DNA from: an uncultured Pseudomonadales bacterium
Lineage (GTDB): Bacteria > Pseudomonadota > Gammaproteobacteria > Pseudomonadales > Azotimanducaceae
DNA length: 64,000 nucleotides
Direction of reading: 5' to 3'
NCBI GenBank assembly: GCA_943787425.1
Contig: CALSMJ010000004.1
Span: 186,001-250,000 of the forward strand
Shown here: piece by piece, positions 26,942-36,341 of the stretch
How the letters are laid out: each line of letters begins with the position of its first letter
Numbering within the stretch: position 1 is the stretch's first letter
Notes under the pieces: generated by a model
Told to the model about the DNA's origin: nothing
Database searches by the model: none
Seen by the model: only the letters and a program-made list of their open reading frames with translations
Program-made: the position numbers and the translations under genes

Positions 26942-26972
26942 TTGACCCTCCTGTTACTGGAGGCTTTATAGT
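26942..26972 (+). promoter_or_regulatory. MerR-type copper promoter and operator
   Basis: TTGACC (26942-26947) and TATAGT (26967-26972) are separated by 19 bases, the over-long spacing typical of MerR-activated promoters. The spacer contains the palindrome CCTCC-tgttact-GGAGG (26947-26963), as in CueR operators. It reads toward DUF4396 and cusCBA. This is a strong prediction that the downstream operon is copper-induced. Confidence 0.85.
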
Positions 26973-26978
26973 CGCACG

Positions 26979-27443
26979 ATGCAAACAGCAACGACAACTG
27001 AAAAAACACCCGGGCTGCTCGAGCTTAACTGGCGTTGCCGGCACACTTGGCGCACGGCCTCATACAACACACTTTGGTGCCTTTTGGGTTGTTCGATCGG
27101 GGATATGGGCACGATTTTATTTTTTCAACTCAGCGGTATTGCCTGGCCCGTCTTGGCCATTATGAGTTTGGCCATTGTCAACGGCCTGCTCACCTCGATT
27201 GCCTTGGAAACGGTGATTTTAAGTCGTCAAATGGCCTTAGCGATGGCCTTTAGAACGGCGATTGGCATGTCGCTGATTTCCATGGTGTCGATGGAAGTTG
27301 CAATGAATGTGGTGGATGTCGCTATGACGGGTGGGGCGCGTTTGTCGCTGACGGTGATTCCGTTTATGTTGGCGGCTGGATTTATAACCCCGCTCCCATA
27401 CAACTATTGGCGTTTAAAAGCGTTGGGTAAAGCCTGTCACTAA
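26979..27443 (+). CDS. DUF4396 domain membrane protein
   Basis: A 154-aa protein with four membrane segments. TASYNTLWCLLGCSIGDMG, EVAMNVVD and the end PYNYWRLKALGKACH are hallmarks of DUF4396. Members are often found near copper genes and carry conserved Cys and Met residues that could bind Cu(I). It starts seven bases after the promoter -10 box, implying a nearly leaderless or very short 5' UTR unless a later start is used. First gene of the copper operon. Confidence 0.85.
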   Translation: MQTATTTEKTPGLLELNWRCRHTWRTASYNTLWCLLGCSIGDMGTILFFQLSGIAWPVLAIMSLAIVNGLLTSIALETVILSRQMALAMAFRTAIGMSLISMVSMEVAMNVVDVAMTGGARLSLTVIPFMLAAGFITPLPYNYWRLKALGKACH

Positions 27444-27533
27444 GCAGTTGGTCATTTTAAAGAAATAAAACAAGTGCCAACCCCTAAAAGACCTCGTAAG
27501 CGGGCTTACCATTAGACAAGGCAGACGAGTTTC

Positions 27534-27923
27534 ATGAAAAGAAACATCGATCAAGTCGACAGAATGCGCTCGCGGTCACCGCTGACGGCGGTGTTGATCT
27601 TGTGTCTGGGGCTTTCTGGGATAGGCGGGCACGTTCATGCGATGGTTGAGATGACAGATTCAGCCGGCCTTGCGGTTCATTCTATCGAGATGGTTGGGAT
27701 GGCCCACCATGGCGGGCATGAGGGGCCAGGTGCGATCATGACCTCAACGGACGCTGATGCAGCCTGCTGTCAGGATCAAGCCTCCTGTCATTGCAGCGCC
27801 ATTCCACAATTTCTTGGCGCGTCGACCAAGATGCAACCGCAGCACCGCGTGATGCCCTTGCGGTCACCAAAAGTCTTTGACTTTATTGTTGATATTGTAC
27901 CGCCGCCACCCAAACTAGCCTGA
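27534..27923 (+). CDS. Periplasmic Cys/His/Met-rich protein of the copper locus
   Basis: A 129-aa protein. An N-terminal hydrophobic stretch (LTAVLILCLGLSGIGGHVHA) looks like a signal peptide. The mature part has potential metal ligands in MVGMAHHGGHEGP and ACCQDQASCHCS, then a Pro-rich end (VPPPPKLA). It resembles small proteins at the head of cus or cop operons (CopL or DUF2946-like) but is not clearly assignable. It lies between DUF4396 and cusC, so a periplasmic copper-binding role is likely. Confidence 0.65.
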   Translation: MKRNIDQVDRMRSRSPLTAVLILCLGLSGIGGHVHAMVEMTDSAGLAVHSIEMVGMAHHGGHEGPGAIMTSTDADAACCQDQASCHCSAIPQFLGASTKMQPQHRVMPLRSPKVFDFIVDIVPPPPKLA

Positions 27924-27967
27924 TTGAGTCTCGAGTATTCGAATCAAACTTTAATCAGGGGATTAAA

Positions 27968-29461
27968 ATGTCTCTTCAAATTAACCCGCGCAACCCTCAA
28001 AGGCTGCGTGTCGTGCTTGCATTAAGGCAAGCAAGGCGTCTTGCTGCCCGATCGGCTGAGTCTGCCGTCACGGCCCTCAACCGGACCAAAATAATGTTGT
28101 GGCAGCGGGCCTGGTTATGGGGGCTTGTATTGTTTGCCTCAGTTGGCACTTCCGCCGCAACAGAGTTGACCCACGTCACCTTACAAACGCTCATCGAAAC
28201 CGCACAAGCCCAGGACCCCTGGCTTGCGGGCAGTCGCTATCGACAAGCCCGTGAGGAAGCCTTTCGCGATGGCGCCGTCGGGCTGCCGGCGCCGACGGTC
28301 ACCTTGGGGCTCAACAATGTGCCGACCAATAGCTTTAATCTGAATCAGGAACCCATGACGCAGTTCCAACTCGGGGTTCAACAGATGCTGCCAAGAGGGC
28401 GCACGGTTGCCTTGACCCGCCAAAAATTCGATCAGAAAGGTCTTGCTCAGGTGCACGCGCGCGCCGCCCGAAAAGCCGACATTGTGCGTCGGGTCTCACA
28501 TTTGTATTTGGAAATATTTCGGTATCAAAAAACAGCCATGCTGATTGAAAATGACCTGACCCTGTTCGATCAGCTGATCGAAAATGCCCTGTCGCAATAT
28601 ACGACCGGTGCTTTGGGCTTTCATCAACAAGAGGTGATTCAAGCGCAAACTGAGCGTAGCCGCTTGATTGACCGGCTCAACCTCGCCCGACAGCAGCAAG
28701 ATCAAGGCTACGCTGAGCTCTCCGCTTGGCTTGGTCCGGGCCCAATAAGCGAGCGCCTGCATTTCGAGGACGCGCTGGGGCCGTTGTTTCCGGTCCCAGC
28801 GGTTGTGTTGATTCAAAACCCAACCTCAAAGGTGCAAGCCCTAACCGAGGCATTTGCCGCGCACCCACTTGTTCGAAGTCTTGATCAAGGGGTGAACGCA
28901 GCGGATACGGAAACAGATCTCGCGTCAGAGCGGGCAAAGCCGCAGTGGGGTGTCAATGCCCGCTATGGCCAACGGCAAGATAGTGCGCTCGGCACAACGC
29001 GCGCTGATTTGTTCTCCCTTGGTGTGAGTTTTGATTTACCGATGATGAACCGTCGACAGCAGAATAGTCAGGTCATTGCCGCCATTGCGGATCGGGAAGG
29101 GGTTAAAACCGATCGCGCGCTGATGCTCCGTCAAATCAAAGCTGGCTATGACCTCGCAGCGCTGAATTACCAGCATTTGCTCGTTCGTCAGCAGCACTTC
29201 GAAACGCAATTACTCCTGCAGGCCTCAGAAGAAGCCGCGGCAAGCCTTGCGGCTTATACGACCGAATCTGGCGCTTTTTCGGATGTGCTACAGGCCAATA
29301 TGAGCGGTCTCAAAATTAAAACGGATGCTTTAAACGTTGACGTTGATCTCCATCAATCGATCGTGGAACTGGGCTACTACCTGGTGGCGACGCACGCTGC
29401 CGGCGAAATAATGCAGGGCGACGCGGCCCTTGAGGCGCGCTCACAGAGGACAGTTAAATGA
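27968..29461 (+). CDS. cusC: CusC/TolC-type outer membrane efflux protein
   Basis: Outer-membrane channel of the copper RND pump. At 497 aa it carries the two OEP repeats, with VGLPAPTVTLGLNNVP and LFSLGVSFDLPMMNRRQQN as clear landmarks. The ATG at 27968 follows CAGGGG, but the signal peptide (WLWGLVLFASVGTSAA) only starts after residue 42, so ATG 28094 is a reasonable alternative start. It overlaps cusB by four bases (ATGA). It is more like the CusC branch found with CusA than a general TolC. Confidence 0.85.
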   Translation: MSLQINPRNPQRLRVVLALRQARRLAARSAESAVTALNRTKIMLWQRAWLWGLVLFASVGTSAATELTHVTLQTLIETAQAQDPWLAGSRYRQAREEAFRDGAVGLPAPTVTLGLNNVPTNSFNLNQEPMTQFQLGVQQMLPRGRTVALTRQKFDQKGLAQVHARAARKADIVRRVSHLYLEIFRYQKTAMLIENDLTLFDQLIENALSQYTTGALGFHQQEVIQAQTERSRLIDRLNLARQQQDQGYAELSAWLGPGPISERLHFEDALGPLFPVPAVVLIQNPTSKVQALTEAFAAHPLVRSLDQGVNAADTETDLASERAKPQWGVNARYGQRQDSALGTTRADLFSLGVSFDLPMMNRRQQNSQVIAAIADREGVKTDRALMLRQIKAGYDLAALNYQHLLVRQQHFETQLLLQASEEAAASLAAYTTESGAFSDVLQANMSGLKIKTDALNVDVDLHQSIVELGYYLVATHAAGEIMQGDAALEARSQRTVK

Positions 29462-31245
29462 ACCTAATACGTCGTCATCCAGTTGTAATGGGCTTAATCA
29501 TTGTGGTTTCGGCGGCATTGGGTGCCGGCGTGAACCATTGGCTTTTAGGCGGGGCGTCCGCTCGGCAGGATGCTTCGCAGAGTGCCTCGCAGAATGCTTC
29601 GCAGAATGCTTCGCAGGGTTCGATGGAACCTGAAGCAAAGACCCCCTTGTACTGGGTCGCGCCCATGGACCCCAATTATCGACGCGACCAACCGGGTCGC
29701 TCGCCGATGGGTATGGCGCTGGTGCCGGTATACGAGCAAGCCCCGGACAGGTCATCCGGTCTTGCCTTGGTTCGGATCGCGCCAGAGGTGATGCACCAAC
29801 TGGGGGTGCGCACCGCCCCAGTGACGCGGCGGCAACTGCAAACGGATCTCGTGACAACGGGTTTTGTCCAATATGACGAGACCAAACTCGTGCACATCCA
29901 TCCACGCGTCTCGGGCTGGGTCGAAAAACTGTACGTGACGGCTGCGGGCGACCCGGTTGAAGCCGATATGCCACTGTACACGTTGTACGCGCCTGAGCTG
30001 GTCAATGCCCAGGAAGAGTTGGTTATTGCGCTAAAGCGCGCGAACCCACCTTTAATTGCGGCCGCAGAAGCGCGGCTTCAGGCGCTACAAGTGCCCGATA
30101 GCGCCATCCAAAGCTTGAAAAAAACCCTGTCGGTTCGCCAGACCGTTGCGTTCTACGCCGCGCAGTCCGGCGTTGTCGATCGGCTGAATATTCGGGAAGG
30201 GTTTTTTGTCGACCCCGCAACGACGCTGATGAGCATTGGCCAGCTTGAGTCAGTTTGGGTCGGTGTCGATATACCCGAGCAGCAGGCGGCTTTGGTCAAA
30301 ACGGGCGATGCCATCACAATGACCCTCGACCATTTTCCCGGTGCGGTTTGGCAAGGTACGGTGGGCTTTATCTATCCGACGCTCGACCCAGAGACTCGAA
30401 CGCTTCGGGCTCGAGTGGTGTTAGACAATCGCGACTTGAAACTCAAACCCAATATGTTTGCCAAAGTTGTGATTCATCGCCGCGGCGAGGTTGCGCAGAG
30501 GGTCATTCCGAAAGATGCGTTAATTCGAACCGGCCAGATTGATCGAGCGGTTTTGGCACTGGGCGGCGGGCGGTTTCAGTCGGTCGTGGTTACGGTCGGT
30601 CAAATGGATGATCTCGGTGCTGAAATCTTAAGCGGCTTAAGTCTTGGCGATCAGGTTGTAACCCATGCACAGTTCCTGATTGACTCGGAATCGAACAAGG
30701 GAGCCGAATTTGCCCGGATGGAGGGCGCGTTGCCGGACACGCCGCAACAGCCTTCAAATTCTCATGGCGCACACCACGGTGATCACTTGATGTTGCCAGA
30801 GGCATCAAAATCAACAAACGCCGGGCGCCCGGCACAGCCTGAAGGCGACACATCCTCGGCGCCAAAAGATCTCGATGGTGCAGATCACGCGAAGCACAGT
30901 CGGCCCGGCCTTGAAAGCGCAATGCCCAAAATGACCACCGGCCTGCAAAGCCCCCATGGCGATCATGCCGAGCATGCCGGTCATGCCGCACCGACTGCGC
31001 CGCAGTCGCCTGAGTCGCATCACCATCCAGGCGCAAAACAGGCGGAGCCTGCGCACCCAGATCATGACGCGGTAGAGGCGCCGAGTGGGCATACCGATCC
31101 ATCCCAAGATGCAAGCAAACAGGATCACAGCGCTCAGGCTCCGCCGACAGCGTCTGCGTCCTCGGCCGTTGAATCGTCTCTGACTGACGTCGGCCTTTTG
31201 GGTCAAATATCGGTCAGAAGCGGGCGTGCGGGCGCGCGCTCATGA
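29458..31245 (+). CDS. cusB: CusB-type periplasmic adaptor with His-rich C-terminal tail
   Basis: Membrane-fusion subunit of the Cus pump, 595 aa. N-terminal anchor at about residues 9-30, then a short Ala/Ser/Gln repeat (ASQNASQNASQ), the heavy-metal-binding module (LYWVAPMDPNYRRDQPGRSP, with Met residues GMA following), and the barrel-sandwich/beta-barrel core (YDETKLVHIHPRVSGWVEKL). Beyond the usual end, near residue 435, is a tail of about 140 residues rich in His, Asp and Pro (HGAHHGDH, HGDHAEHAGHAA, SHHHPG). The tail may store or buffer metal in the periplasm. It overlaps cusC and cusA by four bases. Confidence 0.9.
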   Translation: MNLIRRHPVVMGLIIVVSAALGAGVNHWLLGGASARQDASQSASQNASQNASQGSMEPEAKTPLYWVAPMDPNYRRDQPGRSPMGMALVPVYEQAPDRSSGLALVRIAPEVMHQLGVRTAPVTRRQLQTDLVTTGFVQYDETKLVHIHPRVSGWVEKLYVTAAGDPVEADMPLYTLYAPELVNAQEELVIALKRANPPLIAAAEARLQALQVPDSAIQSLKKTLSVRQTVAFYAAQSGVVDRLNIREGFFVDPATTLMSIGQLESVWVGVDIPEQQAALVKTGDAITMTLDHFPGAVWQGTVGFIYPTLDPETRTLRARVVLDNRDLKLKPNMFAKVVIHRRGEVAQRVIPKDALIRTGQIDRAVLALGGGRFQSVVVTVGQMDDLGAEILSGLSLGDQVVTHAQFLIDSESNKGAEFARMEGALPDTPQQPSNSHGAHHGDHLMLPEASKSTNAGRPAQPEGDTSSAPKDLDGADHAKHSRPGLESAMPKMTTGLQSPHGDHAEHAGHAAPTAPQSPESHHHPGAKQAEPAHPDHDAVEAPSGHTDPSQDASKQDHSAQAPPTASASSAVESSLTDVGLLGQISVRSGRAGARS

Positions 31246-34200
31246 TTGTCGCGATTATTCGCTGGTCAATTTTCAACCGAGGCTTGGTGGTGTTGGGCGC
31301 TTTGTTGGTTGCCGTGCTTGGCGTTGTGACCCTTAAAGACCTGCCGGTTGATGCCATCCCAGATCTGTCTGATGTCCAAGTTATTGTGAAGACGGCTTAT
31401 CCGGGGCAAGCGCCAGAAGTGGTCCAGGACCAGATCACGTATCCCTTAACCACCGCGTTGATGTCCGTGCCGGGTGCGACCGTGGTTCGGGGATATTCCT
31501 TCTTTGGCGACTCTTATGTTTATGTCTTGTTTGACGAAGAAACCGACCTGTATTGGGCAAGAAGCCGAGTACAGGAGTCGCTTAGCCAGGCAGCAGCCCG
31601 CTTGCCAACTGGCGCGACACCGCAACTTGGCCCGGATGCGACGGGCGTCGGCTGGGTTTATCTTTATGCGCTGGTTGATCGTACCGGGCAATTTAATTTA
31701 AGCGAACTTCGAGATCTGCAAGATTGGTTTATCAAGTTTGAGTTGCAAGGCCTACCCGGCGTCTCAGAAGTGGCGACCGTCGGCGGCATGGTCAAGCAGT
31801 ACCAGGTGGTGGTCTCGCCCGAAAAGTTGCGCGCCTACGGGATGCCGCTGTCGCATATTGAAACCGCGATCAAACGCTCGAATCAGGAGCTAGGGGCCTC
31901 AGTGATCGAGATGGCCGAAGCAGAGTACATGGTGCGCGTCACGGGGTATATCGAAAGAATTGAGGATCTAGAGAATATTGCCCTCGGGGTGAGCGACCAA
32001 GGCACGCCACAGCGCTTGAAAGATGTCGCGAGCGTTCGATTGGGACCGGCAGCACGCCGAGCAGTGACCGATTGGAATGGCGAGGGCGAAGCGGTGGGCG
32101 GCATTGTGGTGATGCGGGCCGGGGAGAATGCTCAAGCCACCATTGCAGGCGTTAAGACCCGACTGGCGGCCCTGAAGCAGGGTTTGCCAAAGGGCGTTGA
32201 GGTGGTGACGGTCTACGATCGTTCCGATTTAATTGATCGCGCCATCACCAACTTGTCCGATACGTTAGTTGAAGAGCTGATGATCGTTGCGCTCGTGTGC
32301 TTGGCCTTTTTGTTCCACCTGCGGTCGTCCTTGGTCGCGGTCATCAGTCTGCCCCTTGGTATTGTTATCGCGCTGTTAATCATGAAAGTCCAAGGTATTA
32401 ATGCCAACATAATGTCGCTTGGCGGCATTGCGATCGCTGTGGGCGCGATGATTGATGGCGCGATCGTGATGATTGAAAATTTGAACAAGCACTTGGAAGA
32501 CAAATCACCTTCCACCGAAGATCATTGGTCGATTGTCCTGAAGGCGGCCAGTGAAGTCGGCCCGGCTTTGTTCTTCAGCCTGCTCATTATCACGGTGAGT
32601 TTTGTCCCAGTGTTTACGCTCGGAGCCGAGGAGGGCAAGTTATTTGGCCCGCTGGCGTACACCAAAACCTATGCCATGGCCGCAGCGGCCGCCTTGACCG
32701 TGACGTTAGTGCCCGTGCTGATGGGCTATTTTGTGCGCGGCCGGATTCGGCGGGAGCAAGATAATCCAATCAATCGCTGGATGGCGGCAGGGTACACACC
32801 ATTATTAAAAGCGGCGTTGCGGTTTCCCATGGTCGTTCTGCTCGGGGCAGTCCTCCTACTTGGCAGCATTTTGGTGCCGTTACAACAGATCGGAAGTGAA
32901 TTTATGCCGCCCCTGGATGAGGGCGATTTAATGTATATGCCGACAACCTTTCCGGGGATTTCAATCGGTAAGGCACGGGCGTTATTACAGCAGTCGCATA
33001 AGCTGATTCGAGAAGTTCCAGAAGTGGTTTCGGTGTATGGCAAGGCTGGACGCGCCGAAACGGCCACCGATCCCGCGCCGCTTACGATGATTGAAAGTTT
33101 CATTCGGCTCAAACCGAAAGATCAGTGGCGCCAAGGCTTGACACTTGCAGCGCTCAAAAAAGAACTGGATGAACGGGTTCAATTCCCAGGCGTCTCAAAT
33201 GCCTGGGTGATGCCAATTAAAACCCGGATCGACATGTTGAGCACGGGCGTTAAAACGCCTATTGGGATCAAAATTTCAGGCTCGGACTTATCCGTGATTC
33301 AAAGCCTGGGCGAAGAATTGGAGTCTTTGCTCGAAGGTCTTGCCGGGACGACGTCGGTTTATGCTGAGCGCGTGTTAAGCGGACGCTATCTAATGATCGA
33401 TATAGATCGGGTCAAGGCGGCCCGTTACGGCCTGAACATCGCGGATATCCAAGCAATCGTTGGTAGCGCCGTCGGGGGCGCGGTCATGACCGAAACGGTT
33501 GAGGGGCAGGCGCGGTATCCGATCAGTCTGCGCTACCCGCAAAGCTATCGGGATTCCCCGGAGCATTTGCGCGCACTGCCCTTAGTCTTAGGCAATGGTA
33601 ATCATATTGTGCTGTCTGATGTGGCGAATATTCGAATAACCGATGGCCCGGCGGGCATCAAAAGTGAGAACGGCCGACTCAGCGGATGGACTTATGTGGA
33701 AGCCGATGGTGTTGACCTTGGCGCGTATGTTGCCAGTGCACAAGCGCTGCTTGATGAGGCGTTGGTGCTGCCGCCTGGGTATGCGGTGAGTTGGTCGGGT
33801 CAATATGAGGCCCTAGAACGATCCAAAGCGCAGCTTCAGGTCATGGTGCCCGTTACGTTGCTGTTGATTGCGATCTTGATTTATCTCAATTTTCGAAGTG
33901 TGATGGCGGTCGCGATTTTGATGGCAACTCTGCCGCTGTCTTTGGTTGGCAGTCTCTGGCTCATTTTTTGGCTTGGATTTGATTTCTCGGTGGCGGTGGG
34001 GGTTGGCCTGATTGCGCTTGCGGGCGTTGCGGCCGAACTGGGTGTGATTATGCTGGTTTACTTAAATCAGGCGCTGGCGCGCCGGTTAGCAGCAAAGGCA
34101 TCTGATCAAGGGCCGTTGTCGCGCCTGGACCTGCAGCAGGTCGTACTGATCGGCGCGGTACGGCGGGTTCGACCAGTCGTGATGACGACCTGCGCCACGA

Positions 34201-34370
34201 TTGCGGGATTGTTACCGATTCTTTGGAGCACGGGCACGGGTTCTGAAGTGATGCAACGTTTGGCGGCGCCGATGGTGGGCGGCATGTTGAGCGCACTGCT
34301 GTTGTCCTTGTTCGTATTGCCGGTCATTTTTTATCTTTGGAAGGTAAAGGCTTTGGCGTTGTCGAAATAA
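31242..34370 (+). CDS. cusA: CusA-type heavy-metal efflux RND transporter
   Basis: Inner-membrane proton-driven pump of the HME-RND class, 1042 aa. Twelve membrane helices with two large periplasmic loops are expected; GAMIDGAIVMIENLN is the helix-4 charged motif of metal RND pumps, and GVGWVYLYALVD, AKGGxAxT-type porter sequence (KAGRAETATDPAPL) and VMTTCATIAGLLPIL are family landmarks. Together with CusC, CusB and a CueR-like regulator, Cu(I)/Ag(I) is the likely substrate rather than Zn/Co/Cd. Last gene of the operon. Confidence 0.93.
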   Translation: MIVAIIRWSIFNRGLVVLGALLVAVLGVVTLKDLPVDAIPDLSDVQVIVKTAYPGQAPEVVQDQITYPLTTALMSVPGATVVRGYSFFGDSYVYVLFDEETDLYWARSRVQESLSQAAARLPTGATPQLGPDATGVGWVYLYALVDRTGQFNLSELRDLQDWFIKFELQGLPGVSEVATVGGMVKQYQVVVSPEKLRAYGMPLSHIETAIKRSNQELGASVIEMAEAEYMVRVTGYIERIEDLENIALGVSDQGTPQRLKDVASVRLGPAARRAVTDWNGEGEAVGGIVVMRAGENAQATIAGVKTRLAALKQGLPKGVEVVTVYDRSDLIDRAITNLSDTLVEELMIVALVCLAFLFHLRSSLVAVISLPLGIVIALLIMKVQGINANIMSLGGIAIAVGAMIDGAIVMIENLNKHLEDKSPSTEDHWSIVLKAASEVGPALFFSLLIITVSFVPVFTLGAEEGKLFGPLAYTKTYAMAAAAALTVTLVPVLMGYFVRGRIRREQDNPINRWMAAGYTPLLKAALRFPMVVLLGAVLLLGSILVPLQQIGSEFMPPLDEGDLMYMPTTFPGISIGKARALLQQSHKLIREVPEVVSVYGKAGRAETATDPAPLTMIESFIRLKPKDQWRQGLTLAALKKELDERVQFPGVSNAWVMPIKTRIDMLSTGVKTPIGIKISGSDLSVIQSLGEELESLLEGLAGTTSVYAERVLSGRYLMIDIDRVKAARYGLNIADIQAIVGSAVGGAVMTETVEGQARYPISLRYPQSYRDSPEHLRALPLVLGNGNHIVLSDVANIRITDGPAGIKSENGRLSGWTYVEADGVDLGAYVASAQALLDEALVLPPGYAVSWSGQYEALERSKAQLQVMVPVTLLLIAILIYLNFRSVMAVAILMATLPLSLVGSLWLIFWLGFDFSVAVGVGLIALAGVAAELGVIMLVYLNQALARRLAAKASDQGPLSRLDLQQVVLIGAVRRVRPVVMTTCATIAGLLPILWSTGTGSEVMQRLAAPMVGGMLSALLLSLFVLPVIFYLWKVKALALSK

Positions 34371-34584
34371 AAAATTGCCTTGGTTAGAGGGGGCGCATCG
34401 GATACTGCGGCCCCAAGTAGGTTAAACCGTGGGGTTGGCTTAGCGCGAGTTGACTCCGCGACTTTAAGGCGGCTGCCGGGATTGAGGGCCGCCCTTTGGT
34501 CCGTCGCGCGGTTTTTTGCCGCCAGTTTTGTTCTCGCCAGCCGCGCCTCAGTTCACATCAAAAATCGGTCATTTTTGCAGCTGT

Positions 34585-35253
34585 TCAAACCCGCTGGCGG
34601 GTCTTCCAGGTGGCGAAAAACAACCAGATGCCTGAAATGGCGCTGATCAGTGCCAGGATGGAAAATAACTTCATAGGAAGATTGTCGATATTGTCCCGTT
34701 CCTGCCAGTCCATAATGTGTAGGCCCCACATAAAATCCCAGATTCGCCAGCGCGTAGATCGAACAGCGGTAATCTCGCCTGAAAATGGATTGACGTAAAC
34801 ATTGAAGCGGGTCCCATCGTGATCTTCGCTGATCACGCGATGCAGAGGCAGGGGTCGACCTCTGAATTCATCACCGGGCTCGACCTCTGTCACGGTCTCT
34901 ACGCGCAAGGCTTGTAAACGGGTCTGCGCGGATACCACTGCTTTGGCCTCATCGCTGGACAATTGCGCAAGGGGCGCGCCGCTTTGATCAAGGTACTGCG
35001 TCCCGCTGTCGGTTGCGAGTATGAGAATGGGGGTGTCAAGTCTAGACACAATGCGAACGCTTTTTGCCTTCGAGACATCCAAGTCAAAATCACTGACCCT
35101 GGCATCAAAAACACCGCGCGTCATGACATGCTCGCCGCGAACGTTTTGGATTTTATTGAAGGCAAAAAAGAGTCCAGAGAGGGTCCAAAGTAAGAGTTGA
35201 ATCGAAACAGCAAGGCTTACATATTTATGGCTGCTTCTGATGAATCGTCGCAT
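34585..35253 (-). CDS. PepSY-domain membrane protein
   Basis: A 222-aa protein with membrane helices at about residues 12-32 and 195-217 and a periplasmic region between that includes a PepSY-like fold (HRVISEDHDGTRFNVYVNPFSGEITAV). The RRFIRSSHKYVSLAVSIQLLLW start and the W-D-x-x-W-xLHxMDW element (FMWGLHIMDW) are typical of PepSY-associated TM proteins, some of which act in iron or copper redox chemistry. It converges on cusA with a 214-bp gap and may be functionally linked to it. Confidence 0.8.
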   Translation of the reverse strand: MRRFIRSSHKYVSLAVSIQLLLWTLSGLFFAFNKIQNVRGEHVMTRGVFDARVSDFDLDVSKAKSVRIVSRLDTPILILATDSGTQYLDQSGAPLAQLSSDEAKAVVSAQTRLQALRVETVTEVEPGDEFRGRPLPLHRVISEDHDGTRFNVYVNPFSGEITAVRSTRWRIWDFMWGLHIMDWQERDNIDNLPMKLFSILALISAISGIWLFFATWKTRQRV

Positions 35254-35465
35254 GGTTGCATTCTCCTTAGAATCAGCAAAATCTTACCATCAATTTTTGC
35301 GATGACAGATTGTTTACGATGCGCGTGCTGGCATCATCGCATGACGGCAAGTTACAACGGCGCCGCTGTGCGCGACCGTTTAAATGGGGTCGTGTAGGAC
35401 CCTGTTTCGATGCGGCGCTCGACGAGCGGTGTCAGGCCCAAATAATCATTCAAAGGACGAAAAGG

Positions 35466-36174
35466 ATGAATAACGAACTGCAATATGGCGTGATCGGCAA
35501 TGGCCGATTAGCAAGACATCTTGTGTATTGGTTTCGCAGCAAAGGCTTGCAGGTTTTGACTTGGTCAAGAGCCGCGGCGGGGCGCGGCGCGTCTGTTGAG
35601 GCTGATCTTGCAGCGGCGGATGTCATTCTGCTCGCGATTAGCGATGACGCCATTGATGATTTTATTATGACGCATCCAGAATTACAGGCGGCAGCGTTGG
35701 TGCACTGTTCCGGCGCACTGGTGAGTAAGTATGCTGTGGGGATTCATCTGCTTCAAACCTTTGGCGATGTCTTGATGACGCCTGCTGACTATGACCGGAT
35801 CCCGTTTGTTGTTGAGTCGGAGGCGGCCGCCATACTCGAGCTGTTCCCAGGGTTCCCTAACCCGGTTGCGCGCATTAAAAAATCCGACAAACCCTACTAT
35901 CATGCCCTGTGCGTCCTGGCATGCAGTGGTACACAAATGCTTTGGCAGAAAATTCAAACCGGCTTTGAAGCCTGCGGGTTGGATCCAGCGATTGCGGCGC
36001 CCCTTCTGCGGCAGTCTGCCGAGGCGGTGTTGATCGACCCAGCCCTGACCTTGACCGGACCCTTTCTCTCGCGGCGACACTCAGACGATCAAGTCACACC
36101 TCAGCGCGCTTGAACAAGATCCGTACTTACCTGTTTACCAAGCCTTTGAAGGCCTATATCGCAACAGCAACTAG
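35466..36174 (+). pseudogene. DUF2520/Rossmann-fold protein, frameshifted near the end
   Basis: NAD(P)-binding protein with VIGNGRLARHLVYWF as the dinucleotide loop and a ketopantoate-reductase-like arrangement, plus the DUF2520 helical domain (YYHALCVLACSGTQML). The ATG at 35466 follows AAAGG. The open frame ends at 36113, but the expected ending (RGDTQTIKSHLSALEQDPY) continues in the next frame to TAG at 36172. One extra base near 36066, in a TCTCTC run, explains this; correction gives 235 aa. Possible role in redox metabolism is unknown. Confidence 0.75.
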
Positions 36175-36341
36175 GGCTTGCTCGGTCTGGCGCGCGTTAA
36201 GGGACCCTGCTGCAAAGGTTGATCGTTTTATCGCGCGCCCTTTTGGCGTGAGAGTTTGCAAGAAGTCGATTGTTCAAAGGTCAACAGTTTTGTATGGTCA
36301 GGGTCTAAAAAGATACTTTGTAGATCGAAACGGAGAGATCG

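Noticed and set aside
34450-34560. GC-rich hairpin after cusA as a strong terminator
   Set aside because: GGCGGC can pair with GCCGCC, but no T-run follows and the nearby TTTTTT lacks a proper stem.
36175-36341. Open frame running from 36110 to 36373 as a separate gene
   Set aside because: Its sequence has no protein-like features. It covers the true DUF2520 ending in another frame and the start of the monooxygenase.
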